Source: Candidatus Cibiobacter qucibialis (GTDB lineage: Bacteria; Bacillota; Clostridia; Oscillospirales; Ruminococcaceae). Taken from it: a DNA stretch of 43,769 nucleotides. The position numbers and the translations under genes were made by a program. The first letter of the stretch is position 1. Each line of letters opens with the position of its first letter. Below the pieces are notes generated by a model that was not told the DNA's origin, searched no databases, and saw only the letters and a list, made by a program, of their open reading frames with translations. Where the stretch lies: positions 1-43,769 of the forward strand of contig SAUS01000014.1 in the NCBI GenBank assembly GCA_004000625.1. The letters run 5' to 3'. Below, in pieces: positions 33,112-40,964 of the stretch.

Positions 33112-33828
33112 TTACAGTACCTTGGACAAAAACGCTTTCAGGCGCGGATTGTCGGGATCCTCAAAGAACTCCTGCGGGGGCTTATCGACCTTGATAACCC
33201 CCTCATCAATAAAGATCACACGGTTGGCAACCTCGCGGGCAAAACCCATTTCGTGGGTCACCACCACCATGGTCATGCCATCGCGGGCCAGTTCTTTCAT
33301 CAGTTCCAGAACTTCGCCTACCATTTCGGGGTCCAGCGCGCTGGTGGGCTCGTCAAACAACAGCACTTCAGGGTTCATGGCCAGTGCACGCACAATGGCA
33401 ATGCGCTGTTTCTGGCCGCCGGAAAGCATGTTGGGGTAAACATCCGCCTTATCGGCCAGGCCAATGCGCTCCAGCAGCTCCATGGCCTGCTTGTCGGCAG
33501 CAGCCTGGCTCATACGGCCCAGGCGCACCGGAGCCAGCGTGATGTTCTTTTTCACCGTCAGGTGGGGGAACAGGTTAAAATGCTGGAACACCATGCCCAT
33601 CTGGGCGCGGGTGGCATCAATGTCGCGTTCGGTGATCTCTTTGCCGTCCAGCATAACCGTGCCGCCGTCCGGTTCTTCCAGGCGGGTCAGGCAGCGCAGA
33701 AAAGTGGACTTGCCGCAGCCGGAAGGCCCAACCAGGCAGACAACATCGCCCTTATTGATGGTCAGGTCAATGCCCTTGAGCACATCCAGACCGTTATAGT
33801 TCTTTTTTAAGTCCTTAACGACGATCAC
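33112..33828 (-). CDS. polar amino acid ABC transporter, ATP-binding protein
   Basis: A 238-residue ATPase of the GlnQ/HisP/ArtP class, the usual length. Walker A is GPSGCGKST, Q-loop in MGMVFQHFNLFPHLTV, signature LSGGQKQRIAI, Walker B LLFDEPTSALDP and H-loop VVVTHEMGFA. It powers uptake through the membrane protein encoded just upstream. I chose GTG 33828: it follows GGGAGG and overlaps the end of the permease gene by 14 bases, and the protein then starts MIVVKDLKKNY as in the family. A further upstream ATG at 33858 would add an unconserved stretch. Last gene of the operon. Confidence 0.93.
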   Translation of the reverse strand: MIVVKDLKKNYNGLDVLKGIDLTINKGDVVCLVGPSGCGKSTFLRCLTRLEEPDGGTVMLDGKEITERDIDATRAQMGMVFQHFNLFPHLTVKKNITLAPVRLGRMSQAAADKQAMELLERIGLADKADVYPNMLSGGQKQRIAIVRALAMNPEVLLFDEPTSALDPEMVGEVLELMKELARDGMTMVVVTHEMGFAREVANRVIFIDEGVIKVDKPPQEFFEDPDNPRLKAFLSKVL

Positions 33829-34588
33829 TCTTCGCCAGCCTCCCTTCCAGTTTGCCAAGCAGCCAGGTAAAGATCATAACCAGAATCAGATACATCAGCG
33901 CCACGCCGAACAACGGGAACATCGGCTCGTAAGTACGGTTCATGATGCCCTGTGCAGCGTACAGCAGCTCCTTACCGCCAATAACGGTGATGAGCGAGGT
34001 ATCCTTGAGAAGGACGATGAACTCATTGCCCAGGGCAGGCAGCACCGAGCGGATGGCCTGCGGAATCACGATCAGCACCATGGTTGTCATGTAGTTCAGG
34101 CCCAGGCTGCGGCCGGCTTCCATCTGGCCGGGGTCAACGGCCATCAGACCGCCGCGGATGATCTCCGAAACATACGCACCGGAGTTAATGCCCAGTGCCA
34201 GCGCGCCGACCATGGTAAAGTTGCGGCTGTTGGCAAAGATAACCATGCTCATAATCAGCATCTGCACCATCATGGGGGTGCCGCGGATCACAGTGGCGTA
34301 TAGCTTGCATACAGCGTTGGCAACGGCAAGAGCCGGGTCGTGGTGGCCGCGGCGCTGCTGGTCATGCGCAACACGCACCAGGGCAACCACGCTGCCCAGC
34401 ACCACGCCGATCGTCAAAGCAATTGCCGTTACATACAGCGTGGGGATGACCCCTTTGAGGTATTGCTGCCAGCGGTTTGAGGCAATAAATGCCTGGTAGA
34501 ATTTGACGAACAGATCCTGCCCGAAATCCAGCTTTGTACCAGCTTTCGCCAGCTGGGTCAGCATTTCGTATTGTGCGGCCATCCGCAT
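33815..34588 (-). CDS. polar amino acid ABC transporter, permease
   Basis: A 257-residue inner-membrane permease of the HisM/GlnP family. The first 35 residues are a hydrophilic extension, then about five helices starting LKGVIPTLYVTAIALTIGVVLG. Conserved blocks are VIRGTPMMVQ and SGAYVSEIIRGGLMAVDPGQMEAGRSLGL, the EAA loop that docks with the ATPase, then IVIPQAIRSVLPALGNEFIVLLKDTSL. It likely forms a homodimer because only one permease gene is present. ATG 34588 follows GGAAAGG. It is separated from the binding-protein gene by a hairpin attenuator. Confidence 0.93.
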   Translation of the reverse strand: MRMAAQYEMLTQLAKAGTKLDFGQDLFVKFYQAFIASNRWQQYLKGVIPTLYVTAIALTIGVVLGSVVALVRVAHDQQRRGHHDPALAVANAVCKLYATVIRGTPMMVQMLIMSMVIFANSRNFTMVGALALGINSGAYVSEIIRGGLMAVDPGQMEAGRSLGLNYMTTMVLIVIPQAIRSVLPALGNEFIVLLKDTSLITVIGGKELLYAAQGIMNRTYEPMFPLFGVALMYLILVMIFTWLLGKLEGRLAKSDRR

Positions 34589-34654
34589 TCCACACCTTTC
34601 CTGTGTTCCGGCACCAGGGCACCGGGCGTTTATTTTACGGTCTTGCCAACAAAA

Positions 34655-34681
34655 GGGAGGCGCCCCTGCGGGCCACCTCCC
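34655..34681 (-). terminator. attenuator between the binding-protein and permease genes
   Basis: GGGAGG...CCTCCC stem with a GC-rich loop; on the minus strand it is followed by CTTTTGTTGG. Partial termination here would give more binding protein than permease, as is usual for ABC importers. Confidence 0.75.
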
Positions 34682-34705
34682 TGTGGCACTTGTGAAAAAG
34701 CTGCT

Positions 34706-35551
34706 TTATTCAGCAGTGATGTACTTGTCCACGATAGCCTGCAGGGTGCCGTCAGCCTTCAGCTCTTCCAGAGCGGTGTTGATGGCATCCTTCAGTTCGG
34801 TGTTGCCCTTACCAATGCCGATTGCGTAGCTTTCTTCCACGTAAGCGGTGTCCAGCAGCTTCAGGCCGGGGTTGGCAGCAATAAATTCCTTAGCGGGAGC
34901 ATTATCAATAACAACGCAGTCAACCTGGCCGTTGTTCAGCATCTGCACAGCAGTCAGGCCGTCGTCGTAAGCAACAACGTTCTCATCGCCAAAGTCGTCA
35001 GAGCAGTACAGGTAGCCGGTGGTACCGCGCTGGGTGCCGATTTTCTTGCCAGCCAGGTCATCCACGCTGGCAATATCGGAATCTTCCTTGACGATGATGG
35101 ACTGGATGCCGGTTGCGTAAGAATCGGTGAAGTCCATCACGTTCTGGCGCTCGTCGGTAACGGTAACGCCAGCCATAACCATATCGGACTTGCCCTGCTG
35201 TACAGCCAGCAGTGCAGCGTCAAAGTCCATATCATCGATCTGCAGCTCCAGGCCCAGCTTGTCAGCAATAGCCTGTGCGGTCTCAATGTCGATGCCCTCA
35301 AATTCGCCGGAATCGGTGGTCATCTCGTACGGGGGGAAGGCTGCGTTGGTGGACATGATCAGCTTGCCCGGCTCAACGGTGGACAGCTCAGCAGTTTCAG
35401 TCTCGCTGGCTGCTTCAGAGGAAGCAGCCTCGGAAGATGCAGCATCGCTGGAAACGGCTTCGGAAGATGCAGCAGAAGAAGCGGTGGAACCGCAGGCAGC
35501 CAGGCTCAGAACCAAGGCAGCGGCAGTCATCAAAGACAATGCTTTTTTCAT
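34706..35551 (-). CDS. polar amino acid ABC transporter, substrate-binding lipoprotein
   Basis: A 281-residue extracellular binding protein of the SBP_bac_3 family, anchored by lipid. The signal peptide ends in lipobox LAAC with the modified Cys at 20. A Ser/Ala/Glu-rich linker (21-75) precedes the binding domain, which starts PGKLIMSTNAAFPPYEMT and holds EFEGIDIETAQAIADKL, the family signature. Substrate specificity is not readable directly, but tandem ARG-box-like sites over its promoter point to arginine or a related amino acid. ATG 35551 follows AGAAGG. The gene heads the three-gene importer operon, with a leader of about 420 bases filled by nested repeats. Confidence 0.93.
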   Translation of the reverse strand: MKKALSLMTAAALVLSLAACGSTASSAASSEAVSSDAASSEAASSEAASETETAELSTVEPGKLIMSTNAAFPPYEMTTDSGEFEGIDIETAQAIADKLGLELQIDDMDFDAALLAVQQGKSDMVMAGVTVTDERQNVMDFTDSYATGIQSIIVKEDSDIASVDDLAGKKIGTQRGTTGYLYCSDDFGDENVVAYDDGLTAVQMLNNGQVDCVVIDNAPAKEFIAANPGLKLLDTAYVEESYAIGIGKGNTELKDAINTALEELKADGTLQAIVDKYITAE

Positions 35552-35591
35552 TACAATATACCTTCTTTGTTCATGGTTCTCTGATTTTCAA

Positions 35592-35937
35592 GGCGTATCT
35601 GAAAACAAGGAAAATGACGGACATTTCGCAAACACAAGCAGGATTTAAGGCAATACCGCATAATTCTAAGTGCCGATACGGCGAGCGAGGTGCGGCAGAT
35701 GCTAAGCCAAAAGCGCAGATAATACTGGATGTCTTATCGAGCATTTTGGCAACGCAGATGCCGTGCCGCAGCCGCCGGAGCGGTGCTTAAGCCGTCAGGC
35801 GGGAATTGTGCGGTGCTGCCTTAAGGCAAAGAGCCGCCGGAATCCTTTGTGGATTCCAAGGCTTTTTAACGCAAAATCCGGCTGCGTTTGTAGAAATAGG
35901 CGATGCTTTCGACTTTTCAGATACACCCTAGCGCAGC
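35592..35937. repeat. element with GGYGTATCTGAAAA ends, carrying a nested MITE-like insertion
   Basis: Left end GGCGTATCTGAAAA (35592-35605) and right end TTTTCAGATACACC (35924-35937) match the 93-bp element at 32713, as do inner segments such as GACGGACATTTCGCAAA and CGTTTGTAGAAATAGG. Without the nested 172-bp element and one TTAA it would be about 170 bp, including a GGAATCC/GGATTCC hairpin absent from the shorter copy. No direct repeats flank it (TCAA against CTAG). Confidence 0.8.
35649..35820 (+). repeat. 172-bp MITE-like element, copy 6 (nested)
   Basis: Complete copy flanked by perfect TTAA duplications (35645-35648 and 35821-35824), inserted into the element at 35592-35937. Confidence 0.92.
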
Positions 35938-35981
35938 GGCGGAACTTTCCCTCTTTCCGGAGCTGCATCAGGATAAATTCT

Positions 35982-36021
35982 AGTATAATACATAAATATT
36001 CAAAGTCAATGTATAAATATT
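35982..36021 (-). promoter_or_regulatory. amino acid importer promoter with two ARG-box-like sites
   Basis: On the minus strand TTGACT (36004-36009) and TATACT (35982-35987) with a 16-bp spacer. Two near-identical sites overlap it: AATATTTATACA (36010-36021) and AATATTTATGTA (35989-36000), exactly 21 bp apart. The second reads TGAATATTTATGTA in full, close to the arginine-repressor box TGAATWWWWATTCA, and 21 bp is the classic ARG-box spacing. Confidence 0.6.
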
Positions 36022-36110
36022 GAATTCAGCATTTTGCGGCAAGATGGCTGCCTTCCCCACCAGAAATTGTGCATTTTTCAAGCCTGCATTTCACAGTTTT
36101 TCCTGATATA

Positions 36111-36139
36111 TTGACGCCGTAAGTTAAACGTGGTAAACT
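36111..36139 (+). promoter_or_regulatory. promoter of feoAB with an imperfect dyad
   Basis: TTGACG (36111-36116) and TAAACT (36134-36139), spacer 17 bp. GTAAGTTAAAC...TAAACTTTAC forms an imperfect dyad across the -10, a plausible site for an iron-dependent repressor; the regulator is unknown. Confidence 0.6.
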
Positions 36140-36224
36140 TTACGCGTTCATGAGCGAAATTCATGCCATTCAGTCGAAATAAACCGGCTTGCATTACCTT
36201 GCCGTACAAAAAAGAGGAATCAAT

Positions 36225-38609
36225 ATGCTGACATTAGGTGACCTGCACATTGGGCAGGATGCAATCATCCGCGTGGTAGGCGGTGAGGGCGAGCTGCGCC
36301 ACCACCTGCTGGATATGGGGCTGACCCCCGGCACCGAGGTAACGCTGCGCAAAACGGCCCCCATGGGGGACCCCATTGAAGTGGAGCTGCGTGGTTATGA
36401 GCTGACCCTGCGCCTGGCCGATGCGCAGAAAATTGAAATTGACAGCGTGCACGCAACGGACCGCGCCGCCCCCAGCGAAGAGCGCCACAAGGTGGTAGCC
36501 CACCCCGGCGTTGGCGAGCTGGACAAAGCCGCCAGCTACCACGAGCGCAAAGCCGGCGCCCCCATTGCCGCCGGTGCACCGCTGACCTTTGCCCTGGCCG
36601 GCAATCAGAACTGCGGCAAAACCACGCTGTTCAACCAGCTGACCGGCTCCAACCAGCATGTGGGCAACTTTCCCGGCGTTACGGTGGACCGCAAGGACGG
36701 CGTGATCCGCAACCACAAGGAAGCCACCGTAACGGACCTGCCGGGCATTTATTCCCTGTCCCCTTACTCCAACGAGGAGATTGTCACGCGGGATTTTATC
36801 CTGAGCGAGCACCCGTCCGGCATTATCAACATTGTGGATGCTTCCAACATTGAGCGCAACCTGTACCTGACCATGCAGCTGATGGAGCTGGATACCCCCA
36901 TGGTTCTGGCGCTGAACATGATGGACGAAGTGCGCGCCAACGGCGGCACCATCATGGTAAACCAGCTGGAAGAAACGCTGGGCATTCCGGTTGTTCCCAT
37001 TTCTGCCGCAAAAAACGAGGGCATTGATGAGCTGATCGAACACGCCGTCCATGTGGCGCGCTACCGGGAGCTGCCGGGCCGCATCGACTTCTGCACGGCA
37101 GGCAGTGACCCAGCAGACCCCAGGGGCGCGGTGCATCGCTGCATCCATTCTGTCGGACATTTGATTGAGGACCATGCCGCTGCCGCCGGGCTGCCGCTGC
37201 GCTTTGCCGCCACCAAGCTGGTGGAGAGAGACACCCTGATTGAAAAAGCCCTGCAGCTGAACCCCAACGAAACAGACATACTGGGCCACGCCATTGCTGA
37301 AATGGAAACCGTGACCGGGCTGGACCGCGAAGCCGCCCTTGCGGACATGCGCTTTACCTTTATTGAAAAGCTATGCTCCGCCACGGTGGTGAAGCCGGGC
37401 GAAAGCCTGGAGCATAAGCGCAGCGTTGCCATTGATAAGATCCTGACCGGCAAATACACTGCCTTGCCCTGTTTTGCGGGCATTATGGCGCTTGTTTTCT
37501 GGCTGACCTTTGGCGTAGTGGGCTCCACCCTTTCGGACTGGATGACCCTTGGCATCGACTGGTTTACCGGCGTTGTGGACCGCGCCCTGACGGCGTATCA
37601 GATCAACCCGGTGGTGCACAGCCTTGTGATCGACGGCATTTTTGCCGGTGTCGGCAGCGTGCTGAGCTTTTTGCCCACCATTGTTATTTTGTTTTTCTTC
37701 CTTTCTATTTTGGAAGACACCGGTTACATGGCGCGTGTTGCTTTTGTTATGGATAAGCTGCTGCGCCGCATTGGGCTTTCGGGCCGCAGCTTTGTGCCCA
37801 TGCTGGTGGGCTTCGGCTGCTCGGTTCCCGCCATTATGGCAACCCGCACCCTTTCCAGTGAGCGTGACCGCCGCATGACGATTTTGCTGACCCCGTTCAT
37901 GAGCTGTTCCGCCAAGCTGCCCATTTATGCGCTGTTCACCGCCGCGTTTTTCCCGCGGGTATGGCGTGCACCGGTCATGATTTTCCTCTATCTTTTCGGC
38001 ATTTTGTGTGGTATACTGTATTCGCTGATCCTCAAGCAGACCTGTTTCCGCGGTGAACCGGTACCCTTTGTGATGGAGCTGCCCAACTACCGCCTGCCTT
38101 CGCCCAAAAGCGTCGGCCAGCTGATTTGGGAAAAGGCCCGTGATTTTATTCAGCGTGCCTTTACAATTATCTTTGTTGCAACCGTCGTGATCTGGTTCCT
38201 GCAGACGTTCGACACCCGCTTGAATGTTGCTGCCACCCCGGATTCCAGCCTTCTGGCTTTGGTTGGCAGCCTGATCACCCCCATCTTCAAACCCCTTGGC
38301 TTTGGCGACTGGCGCATTTCCACTGCGTTGATCACCGGCTTTACCGCCAAGGAAAGCGTTGTTTCCACCCTGACCGTCCTGCTGGGCGGCGATACCGGCG
38401 CGCTGAACACGCTGTTCACCCCGTTTACTGCGCTGGTTTTCCTGATCTTTACGCTGTTGTATACCCCCTGTGTTGCAGCCATTGCCGCTGTCAAGCGGGA
38501 ACTGGGCGGTGGCCGGGCTGCACTGGGTGTGGTACTGATGCAGTGCGGCATTGCCTGGGTTGTGGCGTTTGCCGTGCACTGTGTAGGGGTTTTGCTGGGG
38601 TTGGCATAA
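36225..38609 (+). CDS. feoB: FeoA-FeoB fusion ferrous iron transporter
   Basis: A 794-residue Fe(II) uptake protein. Residues 1-75 are a FeoA SH3-like domain (LTLGDLHIGQDAIIRVVGGEG ... MGLTPGTEVTL), joined by a linker to the FeoB G domain: G1 GNQNCGKTT (126-134), NFPGVTVDRKDG, G3 DLPGIYSLSPYSNEE, G4 NMMDE. The C-terminal half is the membrane pore with two Gate motifs (for example LVGFGCSVPAIMATRTL and GFTAKESVVSTL), about ten helices. FeoB imports ferrous iron under anaerobic conditions, driven or gated by GTP. ATG 36225 follows AGAGGAAT; an ATG at 36189 lacks a site. A 57-residue Cys-rich protein follows, as is typical for Firmicutes feo operons. Confidence 0.95.
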   Translation: MLTLGDLHIGQDAIIRVVGGEGELRHHLLDMGLTPGTEVTLRKTAPMGDPIEVELRGYELTLRLADAQKIEIDSVHATDRAAPSEERHKVVAHPGVGELDKAASYHERKAGAPIAAGAPLTFALAGNQNCGKTTLFNQLTGSNQHVGNFPGVTVDRKDGVIRNHKEATVTDLPGIYSLSPYSNEEIVTRDFILSEHPSGIINIVDASNIERNLYLTMQLMELDTPMVLALNMMDEVRANGGTIMVNQLEETLGIPVVPISAAKNEGIDELIEHAVHVARYRELPGRIDFCTAGSDPADPRGAVHRCIHSVGHLIEDHAAAAGLPLRFAATKLVERDTLIEKALQLNPNETDILGHAIAEMETVTGLDREAALADMRFTFIEKLCSATVVKPGESLEHKRSVAIDKILTGKYTALPCFAGIMALVFWLTFGVVGSTLSDWMTLGIDWFTGVVDRALTAYQINPVVHSLVIDGIFAGVGSVLSFLPTIVILFFFLSILEDTGYMARVAFVMDKLLRRIGLSGRSFVPMLVGFGCSVPAIMATRTLSSERDRRMTILLTPFMSCSAKLPIYALFTAAFFPRVWRAPVMIFLYLFGILCGILYSLILKQTCFRGEPVPFVMELPNYRLPSPKSVGQLIWEKARDFIQRAFTIIFVATVVIWFLQTFDTRLNVAATPDSSLLALVGSLITPIFKPLGFGDWRISTALITGFTAKESVVSTLTVLLGGDTGALNTLFTPFTALVFLIFTLLYTPCVAAIAAVKRELGGGRAALGVVLMQCGIAWVVAFAVHCVGVLLGLA

Positions 38610-38666
38610 GGGCAGCGTATTCACCTGTCACTTTGTTTTCGCTTAACCCATAGGGAGGTTTTTTCC

Positions 38667-38840
38667 ATGTCACTTCAAAGTATCCTTGTTCTGGTTATTA
38701 TTTTTGTTCTGCTCGGCGTTGCCATCGGTTTTATTGCCAACAGCGAAAAGGGCTGGCACGGCGGCTGCACCGGCAACTGCGCCAGCTGCCAGGAACACTG
38801 CAATGACAAACAGAAAAAGAACCCGCCCAAGCAGCAGTGA
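38667..38840 (+). CDS. FeoB-associated Cys-rich membrane protein
   Basis: A 57-residue protein starting at ATG 38667 (after AGGGAGG) and ending with TGA at 38838-38840. One transmembrane helix (about 5-24, LVLVIIFVLLGVAIGFI) is followed by a short Cys-rich segment with four cysteines (C34, C38, C41, C45 in GGCTGNCASCQEHC) and a basic Lys/Pro tail. This matches the small FeoB-associated Cys-rich proteins of Firmicutes, thought to help FeoB by binding iron or acting as a FeoC substitute; the role is not proven. It is 57 bases after feoAB and 24 bases before the acyltransferase gene, probably in one operon. Confidence 0.85.
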   Translation: MSLQSILVLVIIFVLLGVAIGFIANSEKGWHGGCTGNCASCQEHCNDKQKKNPPKQQ

Positions 38841-38864
38841 TGCCGGACTGAAGGAGACTGCCGT

Positions 38865-39896
38865 ATGACTGCTGTTCAACAACCCGTCGCAACAGCTTCC
38901 CGCCCTGCCGTGCGCCAGCGCATTGACTGGATCGACACGGCCAAGGGCCTGTGCATGATCCTGGTTATTGTGGGGCACACCCTGCCCTATGGCAACCTGA
39001 TGCGCAATTTCATTTTTTCGTTCCACATGCCGGCCTTTTTCTTTCTGACCGGTTATACAGCCCGCCGCCCGGATACCTGGCAGGGCTTTGCCCGCCGGGT
39101 CAAAAAAGACTTTGCTGCACTGATCGTTCCCGTGCTGGGTGTGGTACAGGTGTTCAACGTTTTGCTGAACTTTTTCCTTTCTGATGACAGAAGCCTGACC
39201 AACCTGTGGGATATTGCCCGCTACAATGCCATCACCCTGTTCTGGGCCAGCGGTAACCCTGCCGACGGCATTCCCAGCTGCGGCATGCCATGGTTTTTGT
39301 TTGCACTGTTCTGGGGCAAGCTGATCTGGGAGCTGTTGGGGCTTTTGTTCCCCAAAGGGGATTTTGCCGTCAGTTTCATTGTCATGCTGTTCGGCGCGTA
39401 CATCGGGCAGGTGCAGTATCTGCCGCAATGTCTGGATGTTGCAATGGTCGTTGTCATGTACCTCACATTGGGGCAGCTGTTCCGTCAGCATCAGGCATTG
39501 CTGGACCGGTACCGGGTCCCGCTTTTTCTGGCCATGCTGATCCCCTGGGCATGGTGCTGCCAGCAGGGCATTTATATTGAACTTGCTTCCCGCACATACT
39601 CCAATTACATTTTGTGCGCTTCCATCAGTGTATGCGGCATCTGGATCTTCTGCCATCTGTGCCGTGAACTGAACGCCAATAACACTTTGCGGCCGGCGCT
39701 CAGCTTTTTGGGGCGGCATAGCCTGTGGCTGTTCTTTGTACACCACATGGATGTGTTTACCAGTGCCATCTGGCAAAAAGACCGCCTGCTGTTCACACTA
39801 CCCTGCCGCCTTGCATGGGACATCCTGCTTTCCCTGCTGCTGCTTGGCTGCTGGACATTGCTGCGCACCGGCTGGCGCAGGCTGACCGCAAAATAA
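38865..39896 (+). CDS. acyltransferase family 3 membrane protein
   Basis: A 343-residue polytopic membrane protein of the acyltransferase-3 (NodX/OafA) family, which O-acetylates or otherwise acylates glycans on the membrane. The N-terminal signature is RIDWIDTAKGLCMILVIVGHTL (the catalytic His in VGHT) followed by FIFSFHMPAFFFLTGY; the C-terminus has SLWLFFVHHMDVF. About ten hydrophobic segments. ATG 38865 follows GAAGGAGACTG. It lies between the feo genes and the polysaccharide exporter and could decorate the exported polymer, though it may be co-transcribed with feoAB instead. Confidence 0.9.
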   Translation: MTAVQQPVATASRPAVRQRIDWIDTAKGLCMILVIVGHTLPYGNLMRNFIFSFHMPAFFFLTGYTARRPDTWQGFARRVKKDFAALIVPVLGVVQVFNVLLNFFLSDDRSLTNLWDIARYNAITLFWASGNPADGIPSCGMPWFLFALFWGKLIWELLGLLFPKGDFAVSFIVMLFGAYIGQVQYLPQCLDVAMVVVMYLTLGQLFRQHQALLDRYRVPLFLAMLIPWAWCCQQGIYIELASRTYSNYILCASISVCGIWIFCHLCRELNANNTLRPALSFLGRHSLWLFFVHHMDVFTSAIWQKDRLLFTLPCRLAWDILLSLLLLGCWTLLRTGWRRLTAK

Positions 39897-39905
39897 ACTC
39901 TTTGA

Positions 39906-39950
39906 ACCGTTCTGCATCCCCTGTTCCGGGCCTGCAGGGCGGTTTTTGTT
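39906..39950 (+). terminator. probable terminator of the feo-acyltransferase operon
   Basis: CCCTG (39919-39923) pairs with CAGGG (39935-39939), with outer ACCG/CGGT pairs and an internal loop, followed by TTTTTGTTTT. Confidence 0.6.
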
Positions 39951-39979
39951 TTGGCAGCGCTTTCTGCACAGGGCAAACA

Positions 39980-40008
39980 TTGTTTTTTACCGCGGATTAT
40001 GGTACAAT
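39980..40008 (+). promoter_or_regulatory. promoter of the polysaccharide export operon
   Basis: TTGTTT (39980-39985) and TACAAT (40003-40008) with a 17-bp spacer. Confidence 0.7.
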
Positions 40009-40070
40009 GAATTGTCTATAAGTATGTATCGGGGATTCCCATGAAATATCTATTTTTGAAAGGGCTTTTT

Positions 40071-40952
40071 ATGGCAGAGCAACGCAACCAGACCCCTGCC
40101 GGGGATAATACGCAATGGACCACCGTTATTCGGCCGCGCACCGGCTGGTTTGATGTGGACCTGGAAGAACTGTGGCGCTACCGTGACCTGATCGTCATGT
40201 TCGTCAAGCGCAACTTTACCGTCATGTACAAGCAGACCATCCTGGGGCCGCTGTGGATCATCCTGAACCCGCTTATCACCACGGTGCTGTTCAACGTGGT
40301 GTTCGGCGGCATTGCCGGGCTTTCTACGGACGGTACGCCAAGCTTTTTGTTCTACATGGCCGGCAACACGGTGTGGACCTTTTTTGCCTCCTGCATCAAC
40401 GGAACCGCCAATACCTTTGTTGCCAACAGTCAGGTGTTCGGCAAGGTATATTTTCCGCGGCTTACCACACCCATCAGTCAGGTGCTTACCAGCCTGATCA
40501 ACTTCTTTATCCAGTTTGTCATGTACATTCTGTTCTGGGTCTACTTCGCCGTGACCGGGTCCGGTGTACACCTGACAGCCTGGGCGTTCGCCGTGCCGCT
40601 GGTAGTGCTGGAAGTTATGCTTTTGGGCCTTGGGGTCGGCATTATCGTTTCGGCCCTGACCACAAAGTACCGTGACCTTGCCATTGCCGTCAGCTTCGGC
40701 GTACAGCTGTGGATGTATATCTCCCCTGTTGTATATCCGCTGTCCAGTCTGGACAATTCTCCCCGTTTGCAGATGCTGATGCGCCTGAACCCCATGACCG
40801 CCCCGATCGAAGTGTTCCGCATGGGAACCCTTGGCACCGGAACGGTGGAAGTGGGCAACCTGATTTACAGCCTGCTTTTTACAGCCGCCGCCCTTGTGCT
40901 GGGCGTTGTGCTGTTCAGCCGCATTGAAAAAACCTTTATGGATACCGTGTAA
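40071..40952 (+). CDS. ABC-2 type polysaccharide export permease (Wzm/TagG-like)
   Basis: A 293-residue membrane protein with about six helices, the permease half of a Wzm/Wzt or TagGH-type exporter. Motifs shared with TagG/RfbA-type permeases include ELWRYRDLIVMFVKRNFTVMYKQTILGPLW near the N-terminus, which in the fold leads into the first helix, and the late LNPMTAPIEVFR. It exports lipid-linked glycans (teichoic acid, O-polysaccharide or capsule) across the membrane. ATG 40071 is six bases after GAAAGGG; an in-frame ATG at 40041 is also possible. The ATPase partner follows 12 bases later. Confidence 0.9.
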   Translation: MAEQRNQTPAGDNTQWTTVIRPRTGWFDVDLEELWRYRDLIVMFVKRNFTVMYKQTILGPLWIILNPLITTVLFNVVFGGIAGLSTDGTPSFLFYMAGNTVWTFFASCINGTANTFVANSQVFGKVYFPRLTTPISQVLTSLINFFIQFVMYILFWVYFAVTGSGVHLTAWAFAVPLVVLEVMLLGLGVGIIVSALTTKYRDLAIAVSFGVQLWMYISPVVYPLSSLDNSPRLQMLMRLNPMTAPIEVFRMGTLGTGTVEVGNLIYSLLFTAAALVLGVVLFSRIEKTFMDTV

Positions 40953-40964
40953 GGAGGGGCGCAG

